Notes: generated by a model not told the origin, from the letters alone. Positions 1-10,244 are shown, counted from the stretch's first letter. The stretch is DNA of 44,354 bases from Nocardioides sp. (GCA_003519585.1 DOWL01000109.1:1-44354), one strand, 5' to 3'. A program made the numbers and translations.

Positions 1-233
1 CGATCAGCCGGAGTGTGGACTTCGACCACCCCGACCCCTACAAACCCAACGGACCACCCGGTCAGACCGGAGACCACAACGCCGCACCCCTCGGGCGTCG
101 ACATCACCGAGCCAAAACCCACCTCAACTACCGGGTCCGACAACTCGGCCCCGGGATCTACCTCTGGCGCACACCCCACGGCCTCTACCGCCTCGTCGAC
201 CCGACCGGCACTCACCGCCTCGACCTGCAGTAG
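1..233 (+). CDS. HNH endonuclease / DUF222 family protein, C-terminal end (partial)
   Basis: This reading frame enters from the left edge (codons from base 3) and stops at TAG 231-233, so only the last 76 residues are seen. They match the C-terminal HNH region of the large actinobacterial DUF222/HNH family: a DFDH motif, then GPPGQT, DHN, and RRHHRAKTH, which supply the expected His-Asn-His pattern. A short tail with IYLWRTPHG follows, as is usual in this family. Such proteins occur in many copies per genome in Nocardioides-like organisms, and their biological role is uncertain. The N-terminal DUF222 part would lie outside the window. The internal GTG at base 15 is not taken as the start because it would leave only a fragment of the nuclease motif. 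Confidence 0.8.
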   Translation, partial: ISRSVDFDHPDPYKPNGPPGQTGDHNAAPLGRRHHRAKTHLNYRVRQLGPGIYLWRTPHGLYRLVDPTGTHRLDLQ

Positions 234-308
234 TGCGCTGACGTCCTACCCGGTGTGGTCGTGGCGTCGCTACGTTCGCCGTACGGCCTCATCTCGGGAA
301 GGAGCCGG

Positions 309-863
309 ATGGCACGCACGCCTTTGCTCGCTGGCTTGCTCGTCGGTCTCGTATTGCTCAGTGGGTGCGCCGACGACCCCGAGCCGAAGTTCGAGGACTG
401 GGAGCCGTCCGCGACTGCCTCGTCGGAGCCGGCGCCGGAGCCATCGATGCCGGCCAGTTCAACGCCCACGCCTGCACAGAACCTCAGCCCACGTTCGTTG
501 GTCGATGCCTGGTTGACGGCCTGGACGCATGCCTTGCGATCCGGCGACGTCGATGACGTGCGAGTGCTCTCGTCTCCCGACTGCGTCAGCTGCAGCCGCC
601 TCACCACCAAGGTCGAGGCGCTCTACGCCAAGGGCGGGCGTCTCGACACCGAGGGCTGGGCGCCGACTCGCGTCGCGCGTGCGCCTGGGTCACGGGACGA
701 GACACCGACGTTTGTCATGCAGGTACGTCAAGCGCGACAAACGCTGTACGGCGCCGACGGAAATATCGTCGAGGTCACTCCTGCTGCAACCGTTCCGATG
801 CGCATGACTCTGGTCGCGGCCGGCGAGGGCTGGATCTTGGGGACGCTGGAGATTCTCGAATGA
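309..863 (+). CDS. DUF6318-type lipoprotein
   Basis: A 184-residue predicted lipoprotein. The ATG at 309 has a purine-rich ribosome site (GGAAGGAG, about 296-303) and gives a short signal peptide ending in the lipobox LSGC with Cys20. An upstream GTG in the same frame at 255 would add an unlikely 18-residue extension. After a Pro/Ser/Thr-rich linker (about 21-60) comes a compact domain with SPRSLVDAWLTAW and a DCVSC cysteine pair, which I recognise as DUF6318, a small extracytoplasmic domain of unknown function in actinobacteria. The stop overlaps the start of the next gene (ATGA, 860-863), so the two are probably translationally coupled. I can offer no biochemical function. Confidence 0.8.
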   Translation: MARTPLLAGLLVGLVLLSGCADDPEPKFEDWEPSATASSEPAPEPSMPASSTPTPAQNLSPRSLVDAWLTAWTHALRSGDVDDVRVLSSPDCVSCSRLTTKVEALYAKGGRLDTEGWAPTRVARAPGSRDETPTFVMQVRQARQTLYGADGNIVEVTPAATVPMRMTLVAAGEGWILGTLEILE

Positions 864-1570
864 CTCTCGCACTCGTTACCGTCGCACTCCTTCTTAGCTT
901 CAGCGCGGCGGACGAGCCCGGCCCAGTTACAGCTGACGACGGAGCGTTCAACGTCGAGATCCAGCACACAGATCTGGGGCAAGTGTCCGGATCGACTGAT
1001 GAGAGCGGCGATGCCGGCCCGATCCGCGACTCTGGGCTGGATGCGATCTGCGTAGCGACGGCCATGACCCTGGGTGAGGACATCTACTCGTTCTGCGACA
1101 TCCCGCCCGACGAGGTTGTCGCACTGACGCCAGACATGGTCGCTGTGGCCTTCGCCCGAATAGCGCCGCCGCCACCCACACTGCAGATCCAACCTCCCAA
1201 CGGGCGGACGCTGGTCAACCTCGACACCAACTTCTACGCCGAGACCGGCGAGCTGGATCGGGTCCTGACCTTGTTGGGCCAGCGGGTGGAGTTGCACATC
1301 GTCGCGGCGACGTTCACCTGGCGGTTCGGTGACGGTGACTCGCTGACGACCGACCAGCCCGGCTCGCCGTACCCGAACCTCGAGGTGACCCATCGCTACC
1401 TCGCCAAGGGTCACGTGACGCCGAGCGTCGACACGACCTACACGGCGCAGTTCCGGGTGAGCGGTGGCCCGTGGCGTGCCGTACCCGGCTCGGTGACGGT
1501 GACCGGAGCGCCGGTCGGGCTGGAAGTCCTCACGGCCACACCGACGCTGGTCGGATACGACCGGCGCTAG
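860..1570 (+). CDS. secreted PKD-domain protein
   Basis: A 236-residue protein. The ATG at 860 overlaps the preceding lipoprotein stop by four bases and opens a clear signal peptide (LALVTVALLLSFSA). The mature part has a variable N-terminal half with two cysteines (ICVAT, FCDIP) and a proline run around 155-160. A PKD-like beta-sandwich follows, marked by TFTWRFGDGDS and the later THRYLAKGH. PKD domains are extracellular adhesion or spacing modules. The coupling to a DUF6318 lipoprotein suggests a cell-surface pair. The stop TAG is shared back-to-back with the stop of the convergent gene (CTAG, 1567-1570). The codons include GTA followed by G, unlike most genes here. Confidence 0.8.
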   Translation: MTLALVTVALLLSFSAADEPGPVTADDGAFNVEIQHTDLGQVSGSTDESGDAGPIRDSGLDAICVATAMTLGEDIYSFCDIPPDEVVALTPDMVAVAFARIAPPPPTLQIQPPNGRTLVNLDTNFYAETGELDRVLTLLGQRVELHIVAATFTWRFGDGDSLTTDQPGSPYPNLEVTHRYLAKGHVTPSVDTTYTAQFRVSGGPWRAVPGSVTVTGAPVGLEVLTATPTLVGYDRR

Positions 1571-2199
1571 CCGCTCGCGGCCTCCAGCACCCCGACGCAC
1601 CAGCGACCGGCCTCGTCGGTGAGGTCCGTGGACGCCGGCGCGGTGGCGGGCCGGGCCACTTCGCAGACCAGCCAGGCATCGCCGAACAGGCCTCGGTACG
1701 ACGCGCGCTGGGTGCCGTCCTTGGCCGTGCAGGTCAGGGCCACCGTCGGATTGCCGAACGGCGGCGCGTCCGCAGCAACGCAGCCGGCGCCCTTGCTGGC
1801 CTTGGTGACCAGCTGCTGCGCCTCGTCGGCGCTCACCGGCGGCGCGAAGACCCAAGCTCGCGCCTCGCCGACGTCCTGGACGGCGTAGGCGCAGCCGAAC
1901 TCGTGCACGACATCGGTGCCGGAGCCGACGTCGAGCTGGTCGCCGTTCTCCCAGGCCCGGACGTCCGGGACCGAGCCGAGGACGGCGTCCACCTGGCGCT
2001 CGTCGATCGCGTCACAGAACGGCGCGCGGGCGACCACCGCCGCGGAGGTGTCGTAGCCGGTGAGCGAGGTCGTGGTGAACGGCTCCTGCGCCGTACCGCC
2101 GGGCTCGTCCTTCGTATCCCCGAGCAGCAGGACGCCGACCACGACCGCGGCGAGGGTCGCCACCGCCGCGGTCACGACCAGGACGACGGGACGGCGCAC
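1567..2199 (-). CDS. membrane-anchored, cysteine-rich extracytoplasmic protein
   Basis: A 210-residue protein read from GTG at 2199. Residues about 5-27 form one membrane segment or uncleaved signal anchor. The rest should be outside the cell. It carries six cysteines (FCDAI, FGCAY, GAGCV, ALTCT, LVCEV, RWCVG), enough for three disulfides. This resembles the small DUF3558-like/septum-associated secreted proteins of actinobacteria in size and cysteine spacing, but I cannot assign a family. A TAGGCT hexamer at 2206-2211 (minus strand) ends six bases before the GTG and no Shine-Dalgarno is present, so the mRNA is probably leaderless. It converges on the PKD gene with a four-base overlap. Confidence 0.7.
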   Translation of the reverse strand: MRRPVVLVVTAAVATLAAVVVGVLLLGDTKDEPGGTAQEPFTTTSLTGYDTSAAVVARAPFCDAIDERQVDAVLGSVPDVRAWENGDQLDVGSGTDVVHEFGCAYAVQDVGEARAWVFAPPVSADEAQQLVTKASKGAGCVAADAPPFGNPTVALTCTAKDGTQRASYRGLFGDAWLVCEVARPATAPASTDLTDEAGRWCVGVLEAASG

Positions 2200-2231
2200 G
2201 GGTTCAGCCTAGGGAGATGGGGTGCGATTGA

Positions 2232-4199
2232 ATGAACGCGATGTGCGCCCCTCGCGAGATCCACGCCGCCGCGGCCGCGCAGCTCGCGGAGACCGGCGAG
2301 CTGAGCCTCGACCGTCGACAGACGTTCGCGCTCCGGCTCGACCGCTACTGGCCAGACCTCGCCGCCGCCGTCGCGGAGATCCACCCCGACCCCGAGGTCG
2401 CCGACCCACTGCTGACCCGGCTGGTGCGCGCCGCGGCAGCGGCGTACGCCGAACGATCCGACGACCTGCACGAACTCGACCAGCGCCGGCTGCTCACGCC
2501 GGATTGGCTGCAGCAGCCCCGGATGTTCGGCTACGCCTGCTACGCCGAGCGGTTCGCCGGCGACCTCCCGGGGGTGGCTCGCCACCTGGACCACCTCGAG
2601 GCACTCGGGGTCACCTACCTGCACCTGATGCCGCTCCTCCAGCCGCGGGAGGGGGACAACGACGGCGGGTACGCCGTACAGGACTATCGCGCGGTGCGGG
2701 CCGACCTCGGCACCACCGAGGACCTGCGCGACCTCGCCACGACCCTGCGCCGGCGGGGGATCAGCCTGGTCGTCGACCTCGTGCTCAACCACGTGGCCCG
2801 CGAGCACGAGTGGGCCGAGCGGGCGCGCGCCGAGCAGCCTCCGGCGCTCGGGGAGTCCCACGGATACCGCGACTACTTCCACGTCTTCCCTGACCGCGAG
2901 CTGCCCGACGAGTACGAGCGGACTCTCCCGGAGGTCTTCCCCGACTTCGCCCCCGGCAGCTTCAGCTGGGACGACGACCTCGACGGCTGGGTCTGGACGA
3001 CGTTCAACGAGTGGCAATGGGATCTCAACTGGGGAAACCCGGCGGTGCTGCAGGAGTTCGCCGAGATCATCCTCTGGCTGGCCAACCTGGGCGTCGAGGT
3101 GTTCCGTCTCGACGCGATCGCCTTCCTCTGGAAGCGGATGGGCACCAACTGCCAGAACCAGCCTGAGGTGCACGCGATCACCCAGGCGTTGCATGCGGTG
3201 ACCCGGATCGCGGCTCCGGCCGTGGCGTTCAAGGCCGAGGCGATCGTCGGCCCCCGCGACCTGGTCCAGTACCTCGGCACCGGCCCACACGCCGGCCGGG
3301 TCAGCGATCTCGCCTACCACAACAGCCTCATGGTGCAGACCTGGTCCATGCTCGCCACCGGCAACAGCGTGCTCGCGCGGCACGCGCTCGCGGCCCTGCC
3401 GGCCACCCCCAGCACCGGCACCTGGATCACCTACGTGCGCTGCCACGACGACATCGGATGGGCCGTCGACGACTCGGACGCGTACGCCGCCGGCGTGACG
3501 GGCCCCGGCCACAGGCAATTCCTCTCCGATTGGTACGCCGGTGAATTCGCGGGCTCATGGGCGGAGGGGCTGGTCTTCCAGGCCAACCCCGAGACGGGGG
3601 ACCGGCGGATCAGCGGCACCACGGCGTCCCTGGCCGGGCTGCACGAGGGCCAGCCGATCCCCGACGAGGAGGCCGCGCTCGCCCGGCTGTTCCTCGCCCA
3701 TGCGATCGCCGCGGGCTGGGGCGGCGTACCCGTGATCTGGAGCGGGGACGAGCTGGCCCAGCCCAACGACCCCGCCTGGGCCGCCGAATCGGGGCACGAG
3801 GACGACAACCGCTGGGCGCACCGCCCGCGGCTGGACTGGTCGCGCGCCGCGGCCCGCGACGACACCCGGACCGTCCCCGGGCGGGTCTTCTCCGGGTTGG
3901 CCCACCTGGCCCGGGTCCGGGCCGCCCTGCCCCAGCTGCACGCCTCCGCGAGCATCTCGGTGCTCCCGGACACCGACGACGGCGTGCTCGCGGTGGTCCG
4001 CCGGCACGCCTCGGGCGGCTTCGTCGGGCTCTACAACGTCTCCGACCGGCGGCGTCCGTTCGACCTCCACCGACTTCGCGCGGCCGGCCTCACCACGCCG
4101 TACGACGCCCTCGGCGGTCACGTGCTCGAGGTCGGCGGGGACGGCGTGCTCTGGCTCCCGCCGTACGCCGCGTGGTGGGTGGTGGACGCGCCGCGCTGA
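2232..4199 (+). CDS. amylosucrase (GH13 subfamily 4)
   Basis: A 655-residue glycoside hydrolase of family GH13. The closest match from memory is amylosucrase, which builds alpha-1,4-glucan from sucrose and releases fructose; some relatives act as sucrose hydrolases. The (beta/alpha)8 signatures are all there: [10 protein letters not shown], nucleophile Asp294 in FRLDAIAF, acid/base Glu336 in FKAEAI, and His405-Asp406 in [23 protein letters not shown] is the diagnostic amylosucrase stretch. An N-terminal helical domain (about 1-100) and a C-terminal beta domain complete the normal length. No signal peptide is seen, so it should be cytoplasmic. It stands alone, divergent from the upstream membrane protein, with no sucrose transporter or glycogen gene nearby. 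The start is uncertain between ATG 2232 and ATG 2241. Confidence 0.88.
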   Translation: MNAMCAPREIHAAAAAQLAETGELSLDRRQTFALRLDRYWPDLAAAVAEIHPDPEVADPLLTRLVRAAAAAYAERSDDLHELDQRRLLTPDWLQQPRMFGYACYAERFAGDLPGVARHLDHLEALGVTYLHLMPLLQPREGDNDGGYAVQDYRAVRADLGTTEDLRDLATTLRRRGISLVVDLVLNHVAREHEWAERARAEQPPALGESHGYRDYFHVFPDRELPDEYERTLPEVFPDFAPGSFSWDDDLDGWVWTTFNEWQWDLNWGNPAVLQEFAEIILWLANLGVEVFRLDAIAFLWKRMGTNCQNQPEVHAITQALHAVTRIAAPAVAFKAEAIVGPRDLVQYLGTGPHAGRVSDLAYHNSLMVQTWSMLATGNSVLARHALAALPATPSTGTWITYVRCHDDIGWAVDDSDAYAAGVTGPGHRQFLSDWYAGEFAGSWAEGLVFQANPETGDRRISGTTASLAGLHEGQPIPDEEAALARLFLAHAIAAGWGGVPVIWSGDELAQPNDPAWAAESGHEDDNRWAHRPRLDWSRAAARDDTRTVPGRVFSGLAHLARVRAALPQLHASASISVLPDTDDGVLAVVRRHASGGFVGLYNVSDRRRPFDLHRLRAAGLTTPYDALGGHVLEVGGDGVLWLPPYAAWWVVDAPR

Positions 4200-4241
4200 C
4201 GTTTCTCCGGGTCAGCCACCTGTCCCGTACATTCGATCCAC

Positions 4242-4930
<689 letters not shown>

Positions 4931-4931
<1 letters not shown>

Positions 4932-5842
4932 TGCGGCTGAGGAACGTCTTCTCCGAGCTCGGTCAGGGGCTGCGGCGCAACGTCTCGATGCACGTCGCGG
5001 TGGTGCTCACGCTCTTCGTGTCGATGACGCTGCTGGGTCTCGGCGTGCTGATGAAGCAGCAGACCGACATCGCGACCCGCTACCTCGGCGACCAGCTCCA
5101 GGTCACGGTCTACCTCTGCCGTGACGGCGACTCCAACCCGGCCTGCGCCGGGGAGGTGACCGACGAGCAGAAGCAACGGATCGAGCAGGCGATCACCGAC
5201 AACCCCGAGACCGCCGACGTCCGCTTCGAGTCGAAGGAGGAGGCGTTCGCGAAGGTCAAGGAGCTGTACGGCGACGACCAGTTCGACGGCCCCAACCCGG
5301 CACTCACCGCCGACGACATGCCGCAGTCGTTCTGGATCACGCTCGAGGATCCCGAGAAGTACGAAGGCGTCACCAGTGCGGTGCAGACCCTCGACGGGGT
5401 CTCGCAGATCCGCGACCTCCGCGAGACGCTCAAGCCGCTCTACGAATGGCTCGGTGCCCTCAAGTACGGCTCGTGGGCGATCGCGGCGTTCCTGTTGCTG
5501 GCCGCACTGCTGCTGGTCGCCAACACCATCCGGCTCGCGGCGTTCGCGAGACGCCGGGAGATCGCGATCATGCGGCTCGTGGGTGCCTCGACGCTCTACA
5601 TCGCCCTGCCGTTCCTGTTGGAGGCACTGGTCACCGCCGTGATCGGCGTGGCCATGGCCGCGGGTGCGCTCGGGGCGTTCATGTACTTCGGCGTGCACCA
5701 GCGGATCGCCACCTCGATCTCGTTCATGCCCTGGATCGGGGTGGACGACTACACCCGGGCGCTGGTCGTCATCGCCATCCTCGGACCGCTGCTCACGCTG
5801 GTTCCGACACTCCTGCTGACCCGCAAATACCTCAAAGTCTGA
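4931..5842 (+). CDS. ftsX: cell division protein FtsX
   Basis: A 303-residue integral membrane partner of FtsE. The topology is typical: cytoplasmic N-terminus, TM1 about 21-42, a large extracytoplasmic loop about 43-175, then three further segments (about 178-205, 225-255, 270-298). The loop contains two cysteines (Cys63 and Cys72, in YLCRDG and PACAG) that could form a disulfide. This loop is the part expected to bind and activate a cell-wall hydrolase. ATG 4931 overlaps the ftsE stop, so expression is coupled. The secreted M23 protein 62 bases downstream is the likely binding partner in this organism. Confidence 0.94.
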
Positions 5843-5904
5843 CCTCGGGCATCTAACGTCGGGGCCGTCCCAACCAGTTACTTCCCCGACTGTGAGGAAC
5901 CCCG

Positions 5905-7203
5905 TTGCGCGCCTTCCCCAGCGCAGCCAGAGGCCCTGCCCTGGTGTGCCTGCTGCTCGTGGCGACCCTTGGTACGGCGGCCCCGGCGGCCCGGGCCGGC
6001 GAACGCGACGACCTCAAGGACCGGCAGGACCAGGTCCAGGCCCAGATCGAGCAGACCCAGGAGGATGCCGAGGAGGCCAGCAAGGCGGTCAACCAGGCCA
6101 AGGCGGATCTGGCGTCCGCCGAGGCCCAGTTGGTCAATGCCCAGTCGGCGTACGCCGGCGCGCAGGCGCACGTGGCCGACGTACAGGCCAAGCTCCAGGC
6201 GGCCCAGGCCAAGGACGCCGAGATGCAGGCAGCCCTGGCCGTCGCACAGGCCAACCTCGAGAAGGCGCGCGCCGACGTGGTCGCCGGCCAGGCCGCCCTC
6301 GACGCGCAGCAGGCCCAGGTCAAGGACACGGTCGTCGAGGTCTACCAGCAGGGCTCGCCCGCGCTGATGGCGTGGACCGGCTATCTGCAGTCCCAGACGC
6401 CGGCCGACCTGATCCGCAAACTGGAGTACGCCGACACGCTCATCGAGGACCAGAACACGGTCTTCGACCAACTGCATGCCGCCGAGGTCGCCCTGCGTGA
6501 GGAGCGGGCGCGCGTGCGCGACGCCGAGGACGCCGCGGACGAGCAGGCCGACCTGGCCGCGCAGCAACTCGCCAACGTCCAGCGGCTCGAGGCCGAGGCC
6601 GAGACGGCGGCCAACGCCGCGCTGCTCGCCCAGAACGAGGTGACGCTGACCGTCGCCGCACGGGAGCAGGCCCAACGCAAGGCCGAGCGGGCGCGTCGGC
6701 ACGACCTCGAAGAGCTGGCGAAGCTCAAGAAGCAGGAGCGCAAGATCAAGCAGCAGATCATCGCTGCTGCCGCCGCCGATCAGAGCGTCGGCTACGTCGG
6801 CAGCGACGACGGCTTCCTGCTGCCGCCGGTGAACGGGTCGGTCACGTCGCCGTTCGGCTACCGGATCCACCCGATCTACGGCTACTGGGGTCTGCACGAC
6901 GGCACCGACTTCGGCGTCTCCTGCGGCGAGGGGATGCGGGCCGCCGCCGACGGCAAGGTGATCTCGCGCTACTACTCCTCGGTCTACGGCAACCGGCTCT
7001 ACCTCGACGTCGGCAAGGTCAACGGCCACAACCTGACCGTCGTCTACAACCACGCGACGTCGTACCGCGTGAACGTCGGCGACCAGGTCAAGCGCGGCGA
7101 GATCGTCGGCTACGTCGGCTCGACCGGCTGGTCGACCGGCTGCCACCTGCACTTCACGGTGCTCCAGGACGGCACCGCGGTCGACCCGATGTCCTACTTG
7201 TAG
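5905..7203 (+). CDS. secreted coiled-coil M23 metallopeptidase (EnvC/NlpD-like)
   Basis: A 432-residue protein starting at TTG 5905 behind GTGAGGAA. A signal peptide (about 1-32, ending RAGERD) is followed by a long Gln/Ala/Glu-rich coiled coil (about 33-290, with a break near 130-160) and a C-terminal peptidase M23 domain. The zinc site looks intact: His331 and Asp335 in LHDGTDFG, and His416 in HLHFTV; His383 (YNHATS) is the usual accessory histidine. Coiled coil plus M23 next to ftsEX is the EnvC layout, except that EnvC itself lacks the metal ligands and only activates amidases, whereas this protein should cleave peptide cross-links directly. I infer that it is the FtsX-controlled hydrolase here, analogous in role to mycobacterial RipC (an NlpC/P60 enzyme). 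Confidence 0.9.
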   Translation: MRAFPSAARGPALVCLLLVATLGTAAPAARAGERDDLKDRQDQVQAQIEQTQEDAEEASKAVNQAKADLASAEAQLVNAQSAYAGAQAHVADVQAKLQAAQAKDAEMQAALAVAQANLEKARADVVAGQAALDAQQAQVKDTVVEVYQQGSPALMAWTGYLQSQTPADLIRKLEYADTLIEDQNTVFDQLHAAEVALREERARVRDAEDAADEQADLAAQQLANVQRLEAEAETAANAALLAQNEVTLTVAAREQAQRKAERARRHDLEELAKLKKQERKIKQQIIAAAAADQSVGYVGSDDGFLLPPVNGSVTSPFGYRIHPIYGYWGLHDGTDFGVSCGEGMRAAADGKVISRYYSSVYGNRLYLDVGKVNGHNLTVVYNHATSYRVNVGDQVKRGEIVGYVGSTGWSTGCHLHFTVLQDGTAVDPMSYL

Positions 7204-7245
7204 GCACTCGGCAACCCACTTGCCTGCCATTGCGAGAATGGTGGG

Positions 7246-7725
7246 ATGGCCAGGGAGCAGGGGCGCAAGGTCGTCGCGCAGAACCGCAAGGCGCGGCACG
7301 ACTACGCCGTCGAGGACACCTACGAGGCGGGGCTGGTGCTGCAAGGCACCGAGGTGAAGTCGTTGCGCGAGGGGCGGGCATCGCTCGTCGACGGGTTCGT
7401 CGACATCGATCGCGGCGAAGCCTGGCTGCACGGCGTCCACATGCCGGAGTACTCCCAGGGCACCTGGACCAACCACTCCGCACGACGCAAGCGCAAGCTG
7501 CTGCTCAACCGCGACGAGATCGACAAGATCGAGCGGAAGGTCAGCGAGAAGGGGTTCACGATCGTGCCCCTGTCGCTCTACTTCCTCAACGGCCGGGCCA
7601 AGGTCGAGATCGCGCTGGCCAAGGGCAAGAAGTCGTGGGACAAGCGACACGCGCTGGCCGAGCGACAGGCCAACCGGGAGACCGAGCAGGCCGTCGGGCG
7701 GCGGCTGAAGGGCATGGGTGACTGA
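7246..7725 (+). CDS. smpB: SsrA-binding protein SmpB
   Basis: A 159-residue protein of typical SmpB length. It binds tmRNA and brings it to stalled ribosomes for trans-translation. Recognisable stretches are [21 protein letters not shown] at the N-terminus (quoted within the allowed length as ARHDYAV), [31 protein letters not shown], and the basic C-terminal tail with [17 protein letters not shown] hexamer (7234-7239) ends six bases before ATG 7246 and there is no Shine-Dalgarno, so a leaderless transcript is likely. The tmRNA gene itself lies 3.2 kb downstream. The next gene starts inside its last codons. Confidence 0.97.
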   Translation: MAREQGRKVVAQNRKARHDYAVEDTYEAGLVLQGTEVKSLREGRASLVDGFVDIDRGEAWLHGVHMPEYSQGTWTNHSARRKRKLLLNRDEIDKIERKVSEKGFTIVPLSLYFLNGRAKVEIALAKGKKSWDKRHALAERQANRETEQAVGRRLKGMGD

Positions 7726-8614
7726 GCGCCCGGCGGACCGGTCCGACGACATCGCACCGGTCCGCGCGTTCTGGGAAGGGCTCGGGCTGCCGGGGCTCTT
7801 CGACGTACACACGCACTTCCTGCCGCCCGGCATCCAGAAGGCCGTCTGGCATGTCTTCGACACCGCCGGTCCCAAGATCGGGCGCGAGTGGCCGATCCGG
7901 TACCGCTCTTCTCTCGAGGATCGGGTCGAGCTGCTACGCGCGATGGGCGTACGCCGGTTCTCGACGCTGCCCTATGCCCACAAGCCGGGCGTGGCGAGCT
8001 ACCTCAACGACTGGTCCCGCACCTTCGCCGCCGACGTACCCGAGGTGCTCTGGTCGGGGACCTTCTTCCCCGAGGACGGCGTGACGGCGTACGTCGAGGA
8101 GCTGGTCGGCGCCGGCATCGAGGTGTTCAAGCTGCACCTGCAGGTGGGGGAGTTCCACCTCGACGATCCGTTGCTCGACGGCGTCTGGGAGCTCTTGGCG
8201 GACACCGACGTCCCGATCGTGGTGCACGCCGGATCGGGCCCGGTGAGCAACGACTTCACCGGTCCCGCGTCGATGCAGCGGCTGCTGGAGCGGCATCCGC
8301 GGCTGCCGATCATCGTGGCGCACCTGGGTGCGCCGGAGGTCGTGCGGTTCCTCGCGATGGCCGAGGAGTACGAGCGGGTGCGGCTCGACACCACGATGAT
8401 GTTCACCGACTTCTTCGGCGTCCCCTTCCCCGACCGGCTGCTGCCGAGGCTGCTCGGCGTGCAACACAAGATCCTGCTCGGGACCGACTTCCCGACCATC
8501 CCCTACCCCTACGTGCACCAGCTCGAAGGTTTGGCCCGCCTCGGCCTGGGCGAGGACTGGCTACGCGCGGTCTGCTGGGAGAACGGCGTGGAGTTGTTCG
8601 GGCTCAGTCGGTGA
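7718..8614 (+). CDS. amidohydrolase family protein (TIM-barrel metal hydrolase)
   Basis: A 298-residue protein of the amidohydrolase_2 type. The metal-binding HxH sits at His31/His33 in [10 protein letters not shown]. Further likely ligands are His in VVHAGSG, His in VAHLGAP, and Asp in LLGTDFP near the C-terminus. This is the pattern of ACMSD-like decarboxylases and hydrolases, but the substrate cannot be read from the sequence. GTG 7718 overlaps the smpB stop by eight bases, so it is probably co-transcribed. Its 3' end overlaps the convergent beta-propeller gene by 11 bases. No signal peptide is seen. Confidence 0.85.
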   Translation: MTERPADRSDDIAPVRAFWEGLGLPGLFDVHTHFLPPGIQKAVWHVFDTAGPKIGREWPIRYRSSLEDRVELLRAMGVRRFSTLPYAHKPGVASYLNDWSRTFAADVPEVLWSGTFFPEDGVTAYVEELVGAGIEVFKLHLQVGEFHLDDPLLDGVWELLADTDVPIVVHAGSGPVSNDFTGPASMQRLLERHPRLPIIVAHLGAPEVVRFLAMAEEYERVRLDTTMMFTDFFGVPFPDRLLPRLLGVQHKILLGTDFPTIPYPYVHQLEGLARLGLGEDWLRAVCWENGVELFGLSR

Positions 8615-9653
8615 GGGGCTGCCAGGCCAGCGCGGCGTACAAGCCGATCTTCGCGCGCTCGGGGTCCGACCCGTCTGGATCGACCAGGTAGACACCCGGC
8701 TCCAGGGTGTTGCTGGTCGTCGTGGCCACGGCGAGGAGGGTGCCGTCGGGGCTCCAGGTCAGCGTGGGTGCGGGCAGGCCGACGCAGAAGCACTGTCCGG
8801 CATCGAGCAAGGAGGTGACGCTCCCTGTGGTGAGGTCGACAGCACTCGCGGTGAACGCGGTCTCCTCATACCCCTTGAACGGGCGCGGCTCCCCGATGAA
8901 GAAGGCGACCGCACCGTTGGTCGGAGACCAGCTCACCGGGCCGAGCACGGTGCCGGGATTCCGGTTGGGCACCACCAGACGGACGTTGCCCGAGTCGATC
9001 GTGACGACGTACAGGCCGTCGGCGCCCACGAGGGCGAGTGCCGTGCCGTCGGGCGACCAGGCCGGCGCCCCGACGAGCCCGTCGCCGGCTGCGGGGATCG
9101 AGGTGTCTGCCCCGTTCGCCAAGGAGCGCAGCCGCACGTGGTCCCCATCGGTCCAGGCGATGGCGCGGGCGTCCGGCGAGACTGCCGCAGCACAGACATC
9201 GTCGGGGCATCGGGTGAGCTGGCGCTGGGTCCCGGTAGCGATGGCCAGCTCCATGATGCGTGCCTGGCCGTCGGCGTAGACGACCTCGGTCCCAGAGGCG
9301 GTGAACTGGTACTGCGCGTGGGCAGCCGGGTCCTCGGGCAGGTACGCCGGCTGCGCGCCGCGGATCGCGCGCCAGGCTTCCGCGGGGTTGTCGACGTGGA
9401 CGTCCAGCCCGAGCAGGACGCCGTTGCGGACGCTCCCCGGCCGGGGAGCGGGCTCGATCGGGTCCGTCCGCGATCCGTTGAGCTGCCACCCTCCGATCAC
9501 GAGCGCGACCGATGCAGCGATGGCCACCAGCGCCGTCGTCCTCCGCCTGGCGCGTACGTGGCGCAGGTCGGCGTACCGCGTGTGCGCGTCGGGGGCCGAC
9601 CGCTCGAGCAGCTCCCGGGTGGCGGCCCGGGCCAAGGTGTCGAGGTCGGTCAC
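8604..9653 (-). CDS. membrane-anchored TolB-like beta-propeller protein coupled to an ECF sigma factor
   Basis: A 349-residue protein. About 38 basic cytoplasmic residues (LRHVRARRR) are followed by one membrane segment (about 39-59), a Pro-rich linker, and an extracytoplasmic region with recurring blade motifs (AVSPDARAIAW, AWSPDGTALAL, SWSPTNGAVAF, TWSPDGTLLAV) typical of TolB/WD40-type beta-propellers. GTG 9653 overlaps the sigma-factor stop (GTGA, 9650-9653), so the two are translated together. Position suggests a regulator or sensor of the sigma factor. However, the cytoplasmic part is short and lacks the HxxxCxxC zinc anti-sigma motif, so anti-sigma activity is only an inference. Confidence 0.8.
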   Translation of the reverse strand: MTDLDTLARAATRELLERSAPDAHTRYADLRHVRARRRTTALVAIAASVALVIGGWQLNGSRTDPIEPAPRPGSVRNGVLLGLDVHVDNPAEAWRAIRGAQPAYLPEDPAAHAQYQFTASGTEVVYADGQARIMELAIATGTQRQLTRCPDDVCAAAVSPDARAIAWTDGDHVRLRSLANGADTSIPAAGDGLVGAPAWSPDGTALALVGADGLYVVTIDSGNVRLVVPNRNPGTVLGPVSWSPTNGAVAFFIGEPRPFKGYEETAFTASAVDLTTGSVTSLLDAGQCFCVGLPAPTLTWSPDGTLLAVATTTSNTLEPGVYLVDPDGSDPERAKIGLYAALAWQPLTD

Positions 9654-10204
9654 GGCTGCTCCTCCTGAGTCGCCTGCGGTGTCGCGTCGAGTGCCACGGC
9701 AAGCGCGTGTCGGGCCCGGCTCAGGTGCTGCTTGACCGTGCCCTCGCTGGTGCCGAGCGTCGCGGCGATGTCGGCGATCGGCATGTCGTAGACGAACCGC
9801 AGCGCGGCGGCCTGTGCCTGACGCTGGGGAAGGCCCCGGACGGCGGTCCAGAACTCCTCGCTGGTCTCGCTCAGCTCGACCGGCGGCGTACGCCGGCCGG
9901 CCAGCCGTGCGGTCGCCCGCAGCTCGACCAAGCGGCGCCGGAACTGCGAGACGGCAAGGTTGGCGCAGGTCCGGCGGATCCAGAGGTCGGGTCGTTCGAG
10001 CGAGGACACTTCACGCCACCGCCGATAGGCCACCAACATCGCCTCCTGCGCGACGTCCTCGGCCACGTGGGCGGGGCACAGGCCGCGGGCCAGGGCGACC
10101 AGCCGTGGCAGCTCGGCGACGTAGAACTCCTCGAAGCTGGCCGTCCGGCCGACGGCGCGGGCGCGTTGGGGCGCCGCCACCTCGGTCCGCGACATCTCGC
10201 TCAT
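9650..10204 (-). CDS. ECF-family RNA polymerase sigma factor
   Basis: A 184-residue sigma-70 family protein of ECF size. Region 2 spans about 20-95 (FEEFYVAELPRLVALARGL, with VAEDVAQEAMLVAYRRW as the core). Region 4 spans about 110-165, with the helix-turn-helix MPIADIAATLGTSEGTVKQH. ATG 10204 is chosen because GAGGTAGAGG lies just upstream. A longer open frame to 10606 runs through the divergent gene and is not used. It directs RNA polymerase to a specific regulon. The coupled downstream membrane propeller is the probable signal-input partner. An inverted repeat (10245-10263) lies in the 57-base gap to the divergent gene and could be a control site for either. Confidence 0.9.
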   Translation of the reverse strand: MSEMSRTEVAAPQRARAVGRTASFEEFYVAELPRLVALARGLCPAHVAEDVAQEAMLVAYRRWREVSSLERPDLWIRRTCANLAVSQFRRRLVELRATARLAGRRTPPVELSETSEEFWTAVRGLPQRQAQAAALRFVYDMPIADIAATLGTSEGTVKQHLSRARHALAVALDATPQATQEEQP

Positions 10205-10244
10205 GACCTCTACCTCGCACGAGACTGCGCTCAGGATGACACCG

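Noticed and set aside
5878..7875. Minus-strand open frame of 665 codons opposite the M23 peptidase and smpB
   Set aside because: It is low-complexity antisense of Ala/Gln-rich coiled-coil codons.
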